64,000 nucleotides of DNA. Origin: Mytilus galloprovincialis (taxonomy: Eukaryota > Mollusca > Bivalvia > Mytilida > Mytilidae). The notes under the pieces were generated by a model. It was given only the letters and a program-made list of their open reading frames with translations. It was not told where the DNA came from and made no database searches. The position numbers were made by a program, and so were the translations under genes. Shown piece after piece: positions 38,671 through 49,164 of the stretch (the first letter of the stretch is position 1; every line of letters starts with the position of its first letter). The stretch is from assembly GCF_965363235.1 (NCBI RefSeq), contig NC_134846.1:63291121-63355120 (forward strand), read 5' to 3'.

Positions 38671-40261
38671 TCATATAACAGGTTCTAGATAGTCATCATT
38701 ATGGGAATTTTTTTTGTTGGAATTTCTTTCTTCGTCTGCTGTAGCATAATGTACTTCTACTTCTGGGATTGTGTGGTAATGCTGTTCTAGTATCAAATAA
38801 CCTTGTTCATCTACAGTGTCCTCTTGTTTGTTTATTTCTCTGTCATGATGGCTTGTTCTTAATTGTAACACGTTGTCAGACATTTCATTATATCCAAAAT
38901 CATTTTCCTCTTCGTTAGATACTTCTATTCCAGTATAATTTGAAAATTCTGTACCAGGCAACCTTTCGTTTACTCTCTTTAGCTTTTCTTGATACATGCG
39001 AATTCTGTAATATTAAATTGTTTGAAGTAATCAATGGACACTTAATGTAGGTCAATTTCTCCAGTTAGACGGTAGATTAAAAGAAATATGCCGTGTTTGG
39101 CAAAGCTGCCTCTCAATAACAGTAACACTTTTGAACAAGACATCATTACAAATAAATAATCCAACCGCATCAATAGCTAAATGTGTCAAAACAGAACTTT
39201 ATAAGCATTTTGTTCAAATATGAAATCAAATCAACAACGTAAAAAATATGTTTGATAAACTTACCGTCTGTATGATTTTATACTGATAATAACAATCAGG
39301 AATATCAGGAAAATAACAAACAGTATAACTGCTATTGTAGCTAAAAGTGAAAAAAGAAACATTCTACATTTGACACAACAATAGTTGTTTTAATGGGAAA
39401 ACTTTTAAGCAAAAGCAAGGTTTGACTCTAGCTTCGCCTCATTTTTTATCTGACTGTCCCAAATCCGGAGTCTGTAGTACAGAGGTTGTAGTTGGTTTCA
39501 TATCATATGTTTGGTAAATTGTTTTGTTATGAAGGCTGTTAGTTTCCTCTTTTGAATTGTTTCACATCTCTCGTGCCGGGCCTTTTTGTGGCTATACCTA
39601 AACTGTATGGTTTTTTCTCAATGTTAAATGCCGTACGATGGCAAATAATGGCTTTCTACTGCTTTATATTAGATCTTGTGGAAAGTTGTCTCATTGACAA
39701 TCATATCATATCCCAAGGCTCCGTGTTGAAGGTCTTACTTTGACCTATAATGATTTATTTTTATAAATCGTGACTTGGATGGAGAGTTGTCTCATTGGCA
39801 CTCATACCTTATCTTCTTATATCTACTTAAGTGAAAAAATTCGCTTCGCATTATTCATTTATTGAGTAGCAAATATATTGATGTCTACATAACTTCAATG
39901 TAAGATCATTTATTTTTCCCTTGATGTTAGGCCAAACAACATTCATGTGATCATGCATTTTCGTTTGATCAACAACAATATTGGTACAGGATTTTGTTCT
40001 TAAAAAAGTTGCTTTTGAAATTCATTAAATAGATAAATTGATATTGGTCCGTTTTAAGTTTTGTCGTAATTGTTAGTAAAGTTATGCGCGTCTTCTCTTT
40101 TTCTATTTTGATCCTTTTGAGGTATACAATTTTCAATTGCCTAATAGGTACATAATACACTCTATACCTCTTAATAGAAAACCACTTACCAGAATCAGGA
40201 AAATTACTATTACGTGGATGATCTGTCTTCGTTATACTTATATCGCAATTGTTCCTCCTTT
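38671..40261 (-). CDS. WSC-family membrane protein, right paralog (last three exons)
   Basis: Exons 40190-40261 (juxtamembrane), 39265-39340 (transmembrane helix AVILFVIFLIFLIVIISI) and 38671-39004 (tail). The first two equal the central gene's exons 7 and 8 in length and phase (72 and 76 bases). The tail has 110 residues: RMYQEKLKRVNERLPGTEFS is nearly the same as in the central gene, then SNYTGI (ITIM-like), GYNEM (YxxM), GYLIL, HYHTIPE, HYATADEE and DDYLEPV. The tyrosine motifs suggest phosphorylation-dependent signalling; this is inference. No extracellular exons were found to the right within the window. Either a very long intron or a partial duplication explains this. Confidence 0.75.
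39440..39825 (+). mobile_element. Penelope-like-type 3' UTR repeats inside intron 8 to 7 of the right gene
   Basis: Two adjacent pieces: 39440-39705 (GACTGTCCCAAATCCGGAG, GTTAGTTTCCTCTTTTGAAT, GGAAAGTTGTCTCATTGAC) and 39711-39825 (CCAAGGCTCCGTGTTGAAGG, GAGAGTTGTCTCATTGGCAC). The second matches 2880-3010. They lie between exons 7 and 8 of the right paralog, antisense to it. Confidence 0.5.
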
Positions 40262-41639
40262 CTAAAAGTATAAGTTATATTTCATCATTCTTTATCAACG
40301 TTAACTTTGAGAATAAAGATAATACACGTGCTTTGCAGATACAAAAAGAAAGTAAATAAATGCTGATGATAATCATATTTTCATACTATTTTGTTACATT
40401 AATAACAGTTCCTAAACATTTATAGCAAAGTTTATTTAAAAATAAGGTAAATTGATTGTTTTGGCCTACATGTATCTTATTTTTTGTAAATCTGAAACTC
40501 GACTGCTTTGTTTTATACTTCTCAAAAATATAAGCAACACCAAACTACTGAAAAATAAATATAGTGCAATCTCAATTAATCTTAAAGTTGTTTTTACTGC
40601 AATCCTTTGTGAATTCAAAATAGCTAAACAATTAGCAAACTTTAAGAAAAGGGGTCAAAATTGAAAGTCACAATTTGAACAATGTTTTGCACATGGCCTT
40701 GTTGACATAAACACAGCGGCTAAGTGGTGATTATGATGGCATAATTGATCACATATGTACAGAAATCAACATTTTCCTACAAAATCAAACAAATTGAAAG
40801 TGGCACTTTATAAAATCATCTGAGCATTCAAAGTTTGATTACCAGTTATCAAGAAGAGTTTTAAGACTTTCCTTTCGGTCAAAATTTGTTTTTATATCAT
40901 AATTTCAATATTTTTCAACCGTATCGAAAATCTAATACTAAATGAAGACAAAACGTGTTTCAAGTGCACACATTTCAAAAGAGATATCTAGTTGAGTATC
41001 TATTCCCTTAACCACTCCAACATAAACCCCAAAATAACAAAAAATAAATTTTGGTAATGCATCATTCAAACATATAAAATATTTCGATTTTATTTTAACC
41101 GTTAAGAAATTAAAATACAAATTATGTTTGAATACTCCCCCCAAATGGAAAATTTCAGAACTTTCAAAAGAAAAGAGAAATCCCTGGGTTTCTTTTTTTT
41201 CTTTGAAATTAGTTTATAGGTTTGAAAAATTTCAAAAAAGTTTCCAGCTTTAAGGTGAATTATGATAAAATTGTTGTAGAACTTGCAAATACTGGTGGAC
41301 GGATTTCTATGACAGCTTCCAAAGAAAAATACATGCAGTAATACCTATTTTTTTATATTGAAATTATACGTGTGACACATGCTTGAGTTATTTACCATTT
41401 GATGCAGTGTAAACAACAATAAACTAAAGAAATAAATGATTTACTCGTACATCTGAAATATTTTTGTTTTTGATGATTGTTGAAAAAAACAAACAACCAT
41501 TTGTCATATCAAGATGTGAAATCTTCAGTATCAACTTAATCCTTCCCATATTCAAAATTCTATTCATAACAAATTCCTCTCTTACTATTTGTGGTTAAAA
41601 TAAATTTATCTCCATGCCTCGACTAAATTTTTAGATTTT
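40262..41639. other. AT-rich DNA upstream of the visible right-gene exons
   Basis: No exon resembling exons 1-6 of the paralogs was found. No repeat family was recognised. Confidence 0.4.
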
Positions 41640-41795
41640 CAATAGATTTTGTTCCTCAGATAACAATTTCTATTTGGCACAACTTTTTAGAATTTTGGAT
41701 CCTCATTGCTCTTCAACTTCACTGATGAGTCTTATGTAGACGAAACGCGCGTCTGGCGTACTAAAATATAATCCTGGTACCTTTGATAACTATTC
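41640..41795 (+). repeat. Retrozyme-like repeat carrying a hammerhead core
   Basis: The repeat has TTTGGCACAACTTTTTAG, TTTTGGATCCTCATTGCTC and TCCTGGTACCTTTGATAAC around the ribozyme. Diverged relatives are at 5222-5425 (plus) and about 6358-6412 (minus). Small ribozyme-bearing repeats (metazoan retrozymes) are known from molluscs including mussels. Confidence 0.65.
41722..41753 (+). ncRNA. Hammerhead ribozyme (type I-like)
   Basis: The conserved core CTGATGA is at 41722-41728. A stem II hairpin GTC-TTATGTA-GAC follows (41729-41741), then GAAA (41742-41745), the self-complementary ACGCGCGT (stem III) and the cleavage triplet GTC ending at 41753. All core positions of a hammerhead are present. 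Stem I (CTTCA with TGGCG) pairs only partly. The tiny stem III suggests cleavage works best in a dimer, as reported for metazoan retrozymes. Activity is not shown here. Confidence 0.75.
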
Positions 41796-42299
41796 TTATA
41801 TAGTAATACGCTTAACACTATCAGATTTGCCTAAGCTAAGGTTGTAACTGCCTCTAGTACAGTTGTGTCAATATGAACATTTTTGGCCTAAATTGTATTT
41901 GTGCGTAACTACTTTATCATACTTTCCCAATTATTATGACCTCAAGCGTACTTAACGGATACTATTTATGAAATGATAGTTCTGTTTTACTGGAGTAAAG
42001 TTTCTCGGGTATTTCACTAAGAATTCTTCTTTTAAAATGTAAAGCAGTCTTTTGAAAAAATCGTTTAGTTTAGTTCATATTTATTTCTAAACTGTCCATC
42101 TCCATTGACATTTTTTATTTATATTTATTTTTCAATTCTATATGGAACTCGTTTGATATTAATTAAAAGTTACTAGACAATTTAATACATTAATCTATTG
42201 AAAAAATATTTTGCCAATTATGGTTTATAATGCCATCTTGTCACGTAATGTTATCATTTTAGCGGTATTCTGAACATTGCCATATAAGCGGGATGTTGG

Positions 42300-42560
42300 T
42301 TATCCATAAAAACAGGTTCAAACCAACTGTTTTTTTCTTTAAATGTCCTTTTCTAAGTCAAGAATATGGCAGTTGTTATCCAATAGTTGGTTTTTTATGT
42401 ATGTTGGCGTTTGTTTTTTTTTTGAATAAGTTAAGTGTTTCTATTTTTCTGTTGTTTTCCTCTTACAGTTGATGTGTTTCCCTCGGTTTTGGTTTTTTGA
42501 CCAGGACTTGTTTCGCTTAATCGTTTTATGCTTTATTGAAAAGCAATATACTACTGTTGC
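42300..42560. repeat. Old dispersed and Penelope-like 3' UTR fragments, inverted
   Basis: 42360-42480 holds GAATATGGCAGTTGTTATCC, an inverted CAAACGAATG-family copy. 42420-42560 has TTGATGTGTTTCCCTCGG and TATACTACTGTTGCC, the reverse complement of the 15806-15905 words. Both are diverged. Confidence 0.45.
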
Positions 42561-42934
42561 CCTTATTCATACAAGCAATATTTCCGTCAGCAGACATCAT
42601 AATACAAATACGTTATTTTCGTAGTTTTTTCGTCTTGAGAAATATTTAAAATTTGTATATTCATAATACTCCTAAGTGATTTTGTCTGAATGCTTAATTG
42701 ATTTGTCACAAAAATACACTTGATACATCAGATGTACAATCCATAGAAATGAATAATATATAACTATTTACGTTTTACAATTACGTTAGATTTCCATTGT
42801 TATATGAGAAGCATACCTATGACGTCACCTAGTGTAGGGACCAAAGAACATCTTTTCGCGGAATTTTCTTTAATTAAGATTTTACACTACAATAATGATA
42901 GATAATTAATTATGCACTTGTTTTGCATTAGAAT

Positions 42935-43103
42935 AGAGATAACTGTATTGTATTTGAAGCTTTTGCGGACGTCCATCGGTAGTTTTACTGTCGCAAATAC
43001 CCGTTTACCTGTCTCCGCTCCGCGTCGCTAGGTAAACTAAATTTGCGACAGTAAAACTACCAATGAACGTCCTTAAAGCTTCAAATACAATACAGTTATC
43101 TCT
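42935..43103. repeat. 169-base fold-back element with ~67-base arms
   Basis: AGAGATAACTGTATTGTATT, GAAGCTTT, GACGTCCAT and GGTAGTTTTACTGTCGCAAA on the left are inverted on the right with few changes, around a loop of about 35 bases with CCTGTCTCCGCTCCGCGTCG. The loop GC content is much higher than in the flanks. It is a non-autonomous fold-back insertion. Confidence 0.8.
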
Positions 43104-43139
43104 TAATTGTGTCAAATGTAGAATTACAATTTTATTTAC

Positions 43140-43480
43140 AAAAATGTATTCCTGTAATAGCTCGTAAGTGGATAACGAGAATTCATTCGCCTGTCCTCAC
43201 ATAATCTATGCATTGAAACTGGTCGTTTTTATGGAATAAGTAGAAATAGTAGAATGTGTATTATGTGTGATAAAAATGTAGTAGAGGGTGAATTTCATTT
43301 TATTTTACAATGTACAAATTATGATGATATACGTAAGAAGTTTATCAAGAAATATTATTGGCTTATGAATTGGTACAATTGCTTTCTGTTGAAAACATTA
43401 AGGAAATCTGTAATTTAGGAAAGTACTTACTCTATGACGTTACGCACGGTATTCTGTCTATGTTTCATTTGACCATTTCT
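43140..43480 (+). pseudogene. LINE ORF2 C-terminal zinc-motif fragment
   Basis: The plus strand reads HNLCIETGRFYGISR, then RMCIMCDKN and GEFHFILQCTNYDDIRKK, the CxxC...H...C motif found at the C terminus of many APE-type LINEs. After one frameshift it continues LVQLLSVENIKEICNLGKYL. No reverse transcriptase core remains. Confidence 0.6.
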
Positions 43481-44021
43481 TAATGCATAAGTATGACAAT
43501 AACAAATCAAATCTACGCATTATTGAATAGTAACTTGTCTTGATTTTTCATTTGAATCGAAATTAAATAAAAACCTGATTTTAATAAATTTAATGTTATG
43601 TCTCATTATATGATTAAACAATGATTTTGTGTTCATAATTTGCCGTATTTACCGTGTAAGACGTAACAACAAGCGCCAACCATCCAAATATAAACGAAGA
43701 AAAAATACTAACTACTGAATGGATTTCGATAAAATTTGTACAGATGGTATATGATATGATCATATTTATTATGTTAAACGGTCACGATAAATATCATGTC
43801 AGTTCGCAATCTAGCAGCCATTTTCGAAATTCCATATAGCTGTAAGATTTGAAAATTCGAGTACACAAAAATGAAAGCTAACACTTCAATATAATAATAT
43901 TTTTATATAAATAATAGGAAAGGTTCGCCACCTCTACATAAAAATGTGATTTTATTGAATTTTACAAAAATATTTTTATTTTTAACATAGCTTCTTCCAT
44001 TTTATTTTTTTTTCAGTGTTT

Positions 44022-44248
44022 TCCGTGTCTCCCGTAAATGTTACCATAGAGCCATTGTTCAAGATTTTTGAGTACGAGGATAATTTAGGGTATTTTAGAT
44101 TTGTGACAGACAAATGAACTATGCAAACAAATGTTATTACTGAAATGTGATTTTTTTTAAAGATTTGGTTAAGCCTTCAAGGTTAAGGACACGCCAAATT
44201 TTTCATCAATTTCCATCAAGTTGTCCGTGTCTCCCGTAAATGTTACCA
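44022..44248. repeat. Direct repeat of a 25-base box
   Basis: TCCGTGTCTCCCGTAAATGT followed by TACCA occurs at 44022-44046 and 44224-44248, 202 bases apart, with little similarity between. On the minus strand it reads through as VVTFTGDT. Significance unknown. Confidence 0.5.
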
Positions 44249-44654
44249 CGTCCAAATTGAACGATTTTTGCACGGAACGTGAATGTAACGTTATAATATA
44301 TAATTGTATTTCCCATTTACTGAAAGTGTAGCATGTTGTGTCTTTAGCATTTGACACGTTCTGTGTGATATTATTTTGGGAGATATTTTTTTTTGAATAA
44401 TTAAAATATTTAAATCAACAAGAAAATTTGACTTCCGTCAAAGTTTTTAAGCCATTTGCTGATCGTAAAAGCGTCGGATAAATAAAAGTATCATGCAAAA
44501 GATTAGGTATTTTTAATGCAAAAGAATTGCATTTTAAACCAAGTGACACAAAAATAAACAACTGTAGATCACCGTACGGCCTTCAACAATGAGCAAAGCC
44601 CATACCGCATAGACAGCTCTAAAAGCATGATTCAATCATGATTTTCTTGATACA

Positions 44655-44905
44655 GACCTTCTAAAATTCAAACTGACCTTTATTCCGTGCGTTCATCGTG
44701 TATCGTGCGTGTTGCGTGCGTGCGTGCATCGTGCGTGTATCGTGCGTGTACCAATCGTGCGTTCATCATTCATCGTTCCGTGTATTTTCCGTGTAACGTG
44801 CGTGCATCGTGTATTCTTAATCGTGTAGCGTGCGTTCATCAATCTTTCATTCTTAACCGTGTATCGTGCGTTCGTCAATCGTGTATAATTGTGTATATCA
44901 GGGGT
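44655..44905. repeat. CGTGCGT-rich minisatellite
   Basis: Repeated words CGTGCGT, TCATCGTGTAT and TCGTGCGTGTA run from 44690 to 44895. The left flank CTTCTAAAATTCAAACTGAC reappears, inverted, at the right end of a similar array at 59636-59842. Short open frames within it are repeat artefacts. Confidence 0.7.
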
Positions 44906-45069
44906 TGAAGTCATAAAACTTTGATCAGTGCTCGGAGCATAAAAATCATGCTCGAAACATGAAATCCAGCATTTTGATTGGTTGATTTTCGAGTACGAGT
45001 ACAAAAAACTGACTCGAAAGTTTTATGACCGCAAGGCCAGATAACGTGCATTTGTCAAACTTTCATCTC

Positions 45070-45246
45070 TAATGGAATTTAAGTTAATAGACTTAAATTC
45101 AGTTATCGCTGGGGCCTCTGTCAGATAGTGTTTCCTTTTTTAGCTTTACCAATATGAGTGACGTAATATTCTGTGACGTAATTAAGTCTTTTACAGAAAT
45201 TCCAAGGAAGCAAGCTGTAAATTTGTATTGTTAGCGGAAAATTTGT
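45070..45246 (+). repeat. Ngaro split repeat A1
   Basis: Identical to A2. Just inside its outer edge lies a dyad, GAATTTAAGT - TAATAG - ACTTAAATTC (45075-45100), with 10-base perfect arms and a 6-base spacer, the form expected for a tyrosine-recombinase core site. Two TGACGTAA motifs (45159-45166, 45174-45181) resemble CREB/ATF sites and could act as promoter elements. Confidence 0.9.
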
Positions 45247-46427
45247 TAAAAACTATCTTTAATTCTAAAGTAGGGTTTGTATGGTATTGTTGATGTGTTT
45301 CACTGCATCTAATATCGTTTAGCATTGAATTTCATTATAAAGTTTGGTTTCTTTTACCAATTTTGGATATTCCAAATTATCGCCACGTGGCGAACACATG
45401 CGACTAAGGCATGATATAAATCTATTCTTCGTCTTACATTGTTATTTTATTTTAGCAATATAACTTACGAATTATGATATTGTTCAAAGTTTTTCAAATG
45501 AATAATATTGATATCGTCCTTTATGTCTTATTTATTTAAATTATAATTCATTCACGTATTTAAATTAGAATTCACGTAGTTAGACTGGCATGGTACCGTG
45601 TGAACGTGTTACACATGTTTGACGATGAGTTAAAACAATTGTTTTTATATTAGGTTTAGCTCGTAAAGAACGGCTGTGTGATTTAATACGCTGTTACAGA
45701 TAAGTAACGTTATAGTTTTCGCAACTAGATCATTGAAACATATCATTATATAGCAGGAGACATGCGTTTTTGATGGGCCCCTGCATGTTCATTAAGTTTT
45801 CATTAAAAGGTAGCCATCGTTATATGTATTCAGATCTTATATATATATATATATAGAAAAAGTAATAATATCACTACAAAAGATATTTACGGACCACGTG
45901 CGTAGGGACGTACACGGCTATGGGGCGAAAGGACGTTCCCAATTTGGGGCGAATGGACCTTTTTAAACCGGAAGTGAAACTCTCGATACAAACAAACTTA
46001 GTTTGAAACTTGGAATCTTACACAGAGACAGATAGATAGCAGTAACTCAAATCGTTACGTAAAATGATCATAGAATGGGTTTAGAGTATACCAATTATAG
46101 TTAAGTACCCTACTGTTTTCGCGTGTTTCTACACCAGAACATCATTCAGATCACTTGATCGGAAAACTGATTGATTCAATGATTGATTGTTGGTTGTTTA
46201 CGCCGCTCTTGTCCGAGGGTCGGTATACATATAAGAGTACAATGTATGGTTGAGATAAATCACAAAACATACTAAAATGTCAACAAGTTACCGGTCACAG
46301 CTAAAATATTTTGTAATTGTGATTATTATTTTGCTTTAACATTAAATTGTGAATTGATTTTGTTAAGCTATTACTAAAATGTGATAATGAAACACTTGTT
46401 AAGATTTACTCTTTGAGTTGTAGCACA
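45247..46427 (+). promoter_or_regulatory. Ngaro leader with a palindromic E-box
   Basis: Untranslated leader between A1 and the gag ATG. TCGCCACGTGGCGA (45380-45393) is a perfect 14-base palindrome centred on the E-box CACGTG. GGGGCGAAAGGAC and GGGGCGAATGGAC form a short direct repeat near 45920-45960. There is a (TA)n run near 45840. Confidence 0.5.
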
Positions 46428-47582
46428 ATGTTGAGAAGAACAGCAAGGAAACGTAAAGCAAAGGGACAGGAAATTACTCTCCCGAGGAACGCCACTACAA
46501 GGGCCGAAATACTTGCAACAGGACACCAGACACAGACATCCATGACAAGGCCACCAACATTTTCGACAGCTATGTCTACATCTGGACCTATCCCTTACAC
46601 AACCAACGTAGGATCTGTCACATCACTACATTTAGGTGCCAATGATGCAACTGCTAGCCAACAGAGCTCCACATCAGCAGATACACACACTGTGTCAAGC
46701 CACACACACCTCACAGACAATAACGTACCCATGCAAAATGCAGGTAATCAGTTTATTAACTTGACACCTACATGTTCATCCAATACTAGTATACCACAAA
46801 TGTATATCCCACAGCAAATATACGGGGTAAATACTGATATTGCAATAAATGTACCACAAAATATAAAAGACAAAATTTATAAAAGTGAATATATAGATTT
46901 GGCTGTTTTATTAGCACAAAACATGACATCAGATTCAAACACGCAAAAGTTAGTGGTACAAAATGGGCAATTTGTCATGCAGTCTGCTCCAAACCTGTCA
47001 AAAATCTTTGGTATTGAGGTATGGACATCCGCCTTTATAATATTTACAAGCATTTATTGCAATCTTCATCCTGGAAGATTTCAGGAGTTGCTCAAATACA
47101 TGAGTACAATACGTTTAGGTGCCAAGCGTTGTAATAATTTAGGTTGGAAGCATTATGATGAACAATTTCGTTTGCGTAAAGCCTTCGACCCTACTGGTTC
47201 CTGGGCTACAGTTGATTCTGAATTATGGTTGATATACATTAATGGTAGTACGGAGAACAAAAATGGTAGTACTTCAGTTAACTTGAACACAGTGTCTAAC
47301 TTGAAATGTTATACTTTTAATTATGAGGGTAGTTGTTTTAAACAATCTTGTTTTTATAAGCATGTTTGCATGCGTTGTGGTGCAGGTCATCCTGTTATAA
47401 CCTGCCCAAATGGGCAGACATTGGCTTTGCATAATCAAAGACCTACTTATGCTAATCCAAGATTCAGGTCACCTAGACCTCAAAGCAGATATAATTTTTC
47501 ATTTAGGCAACCTGGTTCAAACCCACGACAGAGACCTGCTAACGCTTTTATGGGACATGGGGCATACCCCCATAAGAATTAA
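46428..47582 (+). CDS. Ngaro Gag-like protein
   Basis: 384 residues from ATG 46428. The N terminus is basic (RRTARKRKAKG), followed by a Thr/Ser-rich low-complexity part, then a capsid-like region (ILATGHQT, IFGIEVWTSAFIIF, GRFQELLKYM) and, near the C terminus, CYTFNYEGSCFKQSCFYKH (CX8CX4CX3H) plus CMRCGAGHPVITC (CX2CX3HX4C), zinc motifs typical of DIRS/Ngaro Gag. The tail is Arg/Pro-rich. The pol frame overlaps it by 170 bases in the +1 frame. It would coat the element RNA. Confidence 0.85.
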   Translation: MLRRTARKRKAKGQEITLPRNATTRAEILATGHQTQTSMTRPPTFSTAMSTSGPIPYTTNVGSVTSLHLGANDATASQQSSTSADTHTVSSHTHLTDNNVPMQNAGNQFINLTPTCSSNTSIPQMYIPQQIYGVNTDIAINVPQNIKDKIYKSEYIDLAVLLAQNMTSDSNTQKLVVQNGQFVMQSAPNLSKIFGIEVWTSAFIIFTSIYCNLHPGRFQELLKYMSTIRLGAKRCNNLGWKHYDEQFRLRKAFDPTGSWATVDSELWLIYINGSTENKNGSTSVNLNTVSNLKCYTFNYEGSCFKQSCFYKHVCMRCGAGHPVITCPNGQTLALHNQRPTYANPRFRSPRPQSRYNFSFRQPGSNPRQRPANAFMGHGAYPHKN

Positions 47583-49164
47583 ATGTTTAGAAGCTTGTTT
47601 GGTAAGTTACCCTGACAAAGTGGTTGCTGCTGAAATTTTATTTGGTTTTTCTCATGGTTTCAGACTCCAGTATACAGGCCCTCGCATTCATTCTTTTTCA
47701 AAAAATTTAATTTCAGCTGTACAAAATAGTGATGCAGTTTTACACAAGTTGCAAGATGAGGTGAAGCGTGGTAGAATGTTAGGGCCTTTCAAAGTTATGC
47801 CCATTTCAACCCTCCGTATAAATCCTATAGGTCTTGTGCCTAAATCAGACAGTAGTTGGAGACTTATAACAAATTTATCGTTCCCGCCAGGTGAAAGTGT
47901 AAATTCATATATTGATCAAGTATATTGCAAGGTGAATTACACTTCTTTAGACACTATTTTAGAAAAAATTTATGAATGCGGTTTGTCATCAGAACTGGCT
48001 AGAATTGATGTTAAGTCAGCTTTTCGGAATTTGATAGTAAATCCTGCTGATTTTGATTTGCTTGGAATTAAATTCAATGACCACTTTTACATCGACAAAT
48101 CTCTTCCTTTTGGATGTTCTATATCGTGTAATTTATTTGAAAAGTTTGCAACGTTCCTTCAGTGGCTTGTTGAAGAACGTAGTAAGTTACATTCAGTTGA
48201 TCATTACTTAGATGACTTTATTTTTATTGGTGCCAAATCAACTGGCCATTGTGGTATTTTAATGGAAGCTTTTAGCAAGGTTTGTAATGAATTGGGGGTT
48301 CCTATTGCAGAAAACAAAACAATTGGACCTGATACAGTCATCCCCTTTTTGGGTTTTGTAATTGATACTGTTCGTATGATGGTTATTATTCCCCAAGAGA
48401 AATTGGAAAAACTGCAGTCTGAGTTGAGTTCTTTATTGCAGAAGAAAAAGATAATGTTGAGAGAGCTGGAATCTATCACAGGTTTAATGTCTTTTTGTTC
48501 AAGGGCAATTCCTTCTTCCCGTGCTTTTATACGTAGGTTTTATGATCTCATTGCATCAGTCAAGTGTAAAAAGCATCACTATAAGGTTAGATTAAATAAA
48601 GAGGTTAAAGCTGACGCTATGCTTTGGTTACAATTTTTAAACATTTTTAATGGTCAGTGTTTTTTCCCTGAAAGAGTTTGGTCATCAAATGATATTCTAC
48701 AGCTTTTCACAGATAGTTCTGGCAATCAATATTTAGGTTGTGGAGCTTTCTTTAATGGTAAGTGGTCTCAGTTTAAGTGGCCTCAAATTTGGTGTTCATC
48801 ACCCATATTGAAAAATTTGGCTTTGCTTGAGTTGATTCCTGTTATTCTTGCTTTGTATTTATGGGGGAAATTGTTGCGTAATAAGAAAATTCGCTTCAAT
48901 ATAGACAACTTAGCTCTAGTGAGTATAGTTAACAAGAGAACTTCTAAGGACAAGCAAATAATGAATCTTATTCGTCCCCTGGTGTTGTTAACCATGCTTA
49001 ATAACTCTCAGTTTACTGCTGTGCATATAAAGGGTTCTGAGAATAAAATAGCCGATGCCATTTCTCGTTTTCAGATGGATCGTTTCAGATGTTTGGCCCC
49101 AACAGCAGATATTTACCCTGCTCCAATTCCACTGGAATTTATGAATGTTATTTTAGACCTTTAG
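47410..49164 (+). CDS. Ngaro reverse transcriptase-RNase H
   Basis: Open from 47410, though roughly the first 50 codons overlap gag and the conserved part starts near PIRIKCLEACLVSYPD, so expression probably needs a frameshift in the overlap. RT motifs: WRLITNLSFPPG, ARIDVKSAFRNL (motif A Asp), SLPFGCSISCNLFEKF, HYLDDFIFIG (YLDD catalytic pair, about residue 265) and LGFVID. RNase H follows with LFTDSSGNQYLGCGAFF, ELIPVILAL, FNIDNLALVSIVN and GSENKIADAISRF, keeping the acidic residues. Residue order fits DIRS-order RT-RH. It overlaps the recombinase frame by 76 bases. Confidence 0.9.
   Translation: MGRHWLCIIKDLLMLIQDSGHLDLKADIIFHLGNLVQTHDRDLLTLLWDMGHTPIRIKCLEACLVSYPDKVVAAEILFGFSHGFRLQYTGPRIHSFSKNLISAVQNSDAVLHKLQDEVKRGRMLGPFKVMPISTLRINPIGLVPKSDSSWRLITNLSFPPGESVNSYIDQVYCKVNYTSLDTILEKIYECGLSSELARIDVKSAFRNLIVNPADFDLLGIKFNDHFYIDKSLPFGCSISCNLFEKFATFLQWLVEERSKLHSVDHYLDDFIFIGAKSTGHCGILMEAFSKVCNELGVPIAENKTIGPDTVIPFLGFVIDTVRMMVIIPQEKLEKLQSELSSLLQKKKIMLRELESITGLMSFCSRAIPSSRAFIRRFYDLIASVKCKKHHYKVRLNKEVKADAMLWLQFLNIFNGQCFFPERVWSSNDILQLFTDSSGNQYLGCGAFFNGKWSQFKWPQIWCSSPILKNLALLELIPVILALYLWGKLLRNKKIRFNIDNLALVSIVNKRTSKDKQIMNLIRPLVLLTMLNNSQFTAVHIKGSENKIADAISRFQMDRFRCLAPTADIYPAPIPLEFMNVILDL

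Noticed and set aside
44687-45004. Cys/Arg/Val-rich frames on both strands resembling a small secreted protein
   Set aside because: They are the translation of the CGTGCGT minisatellite.
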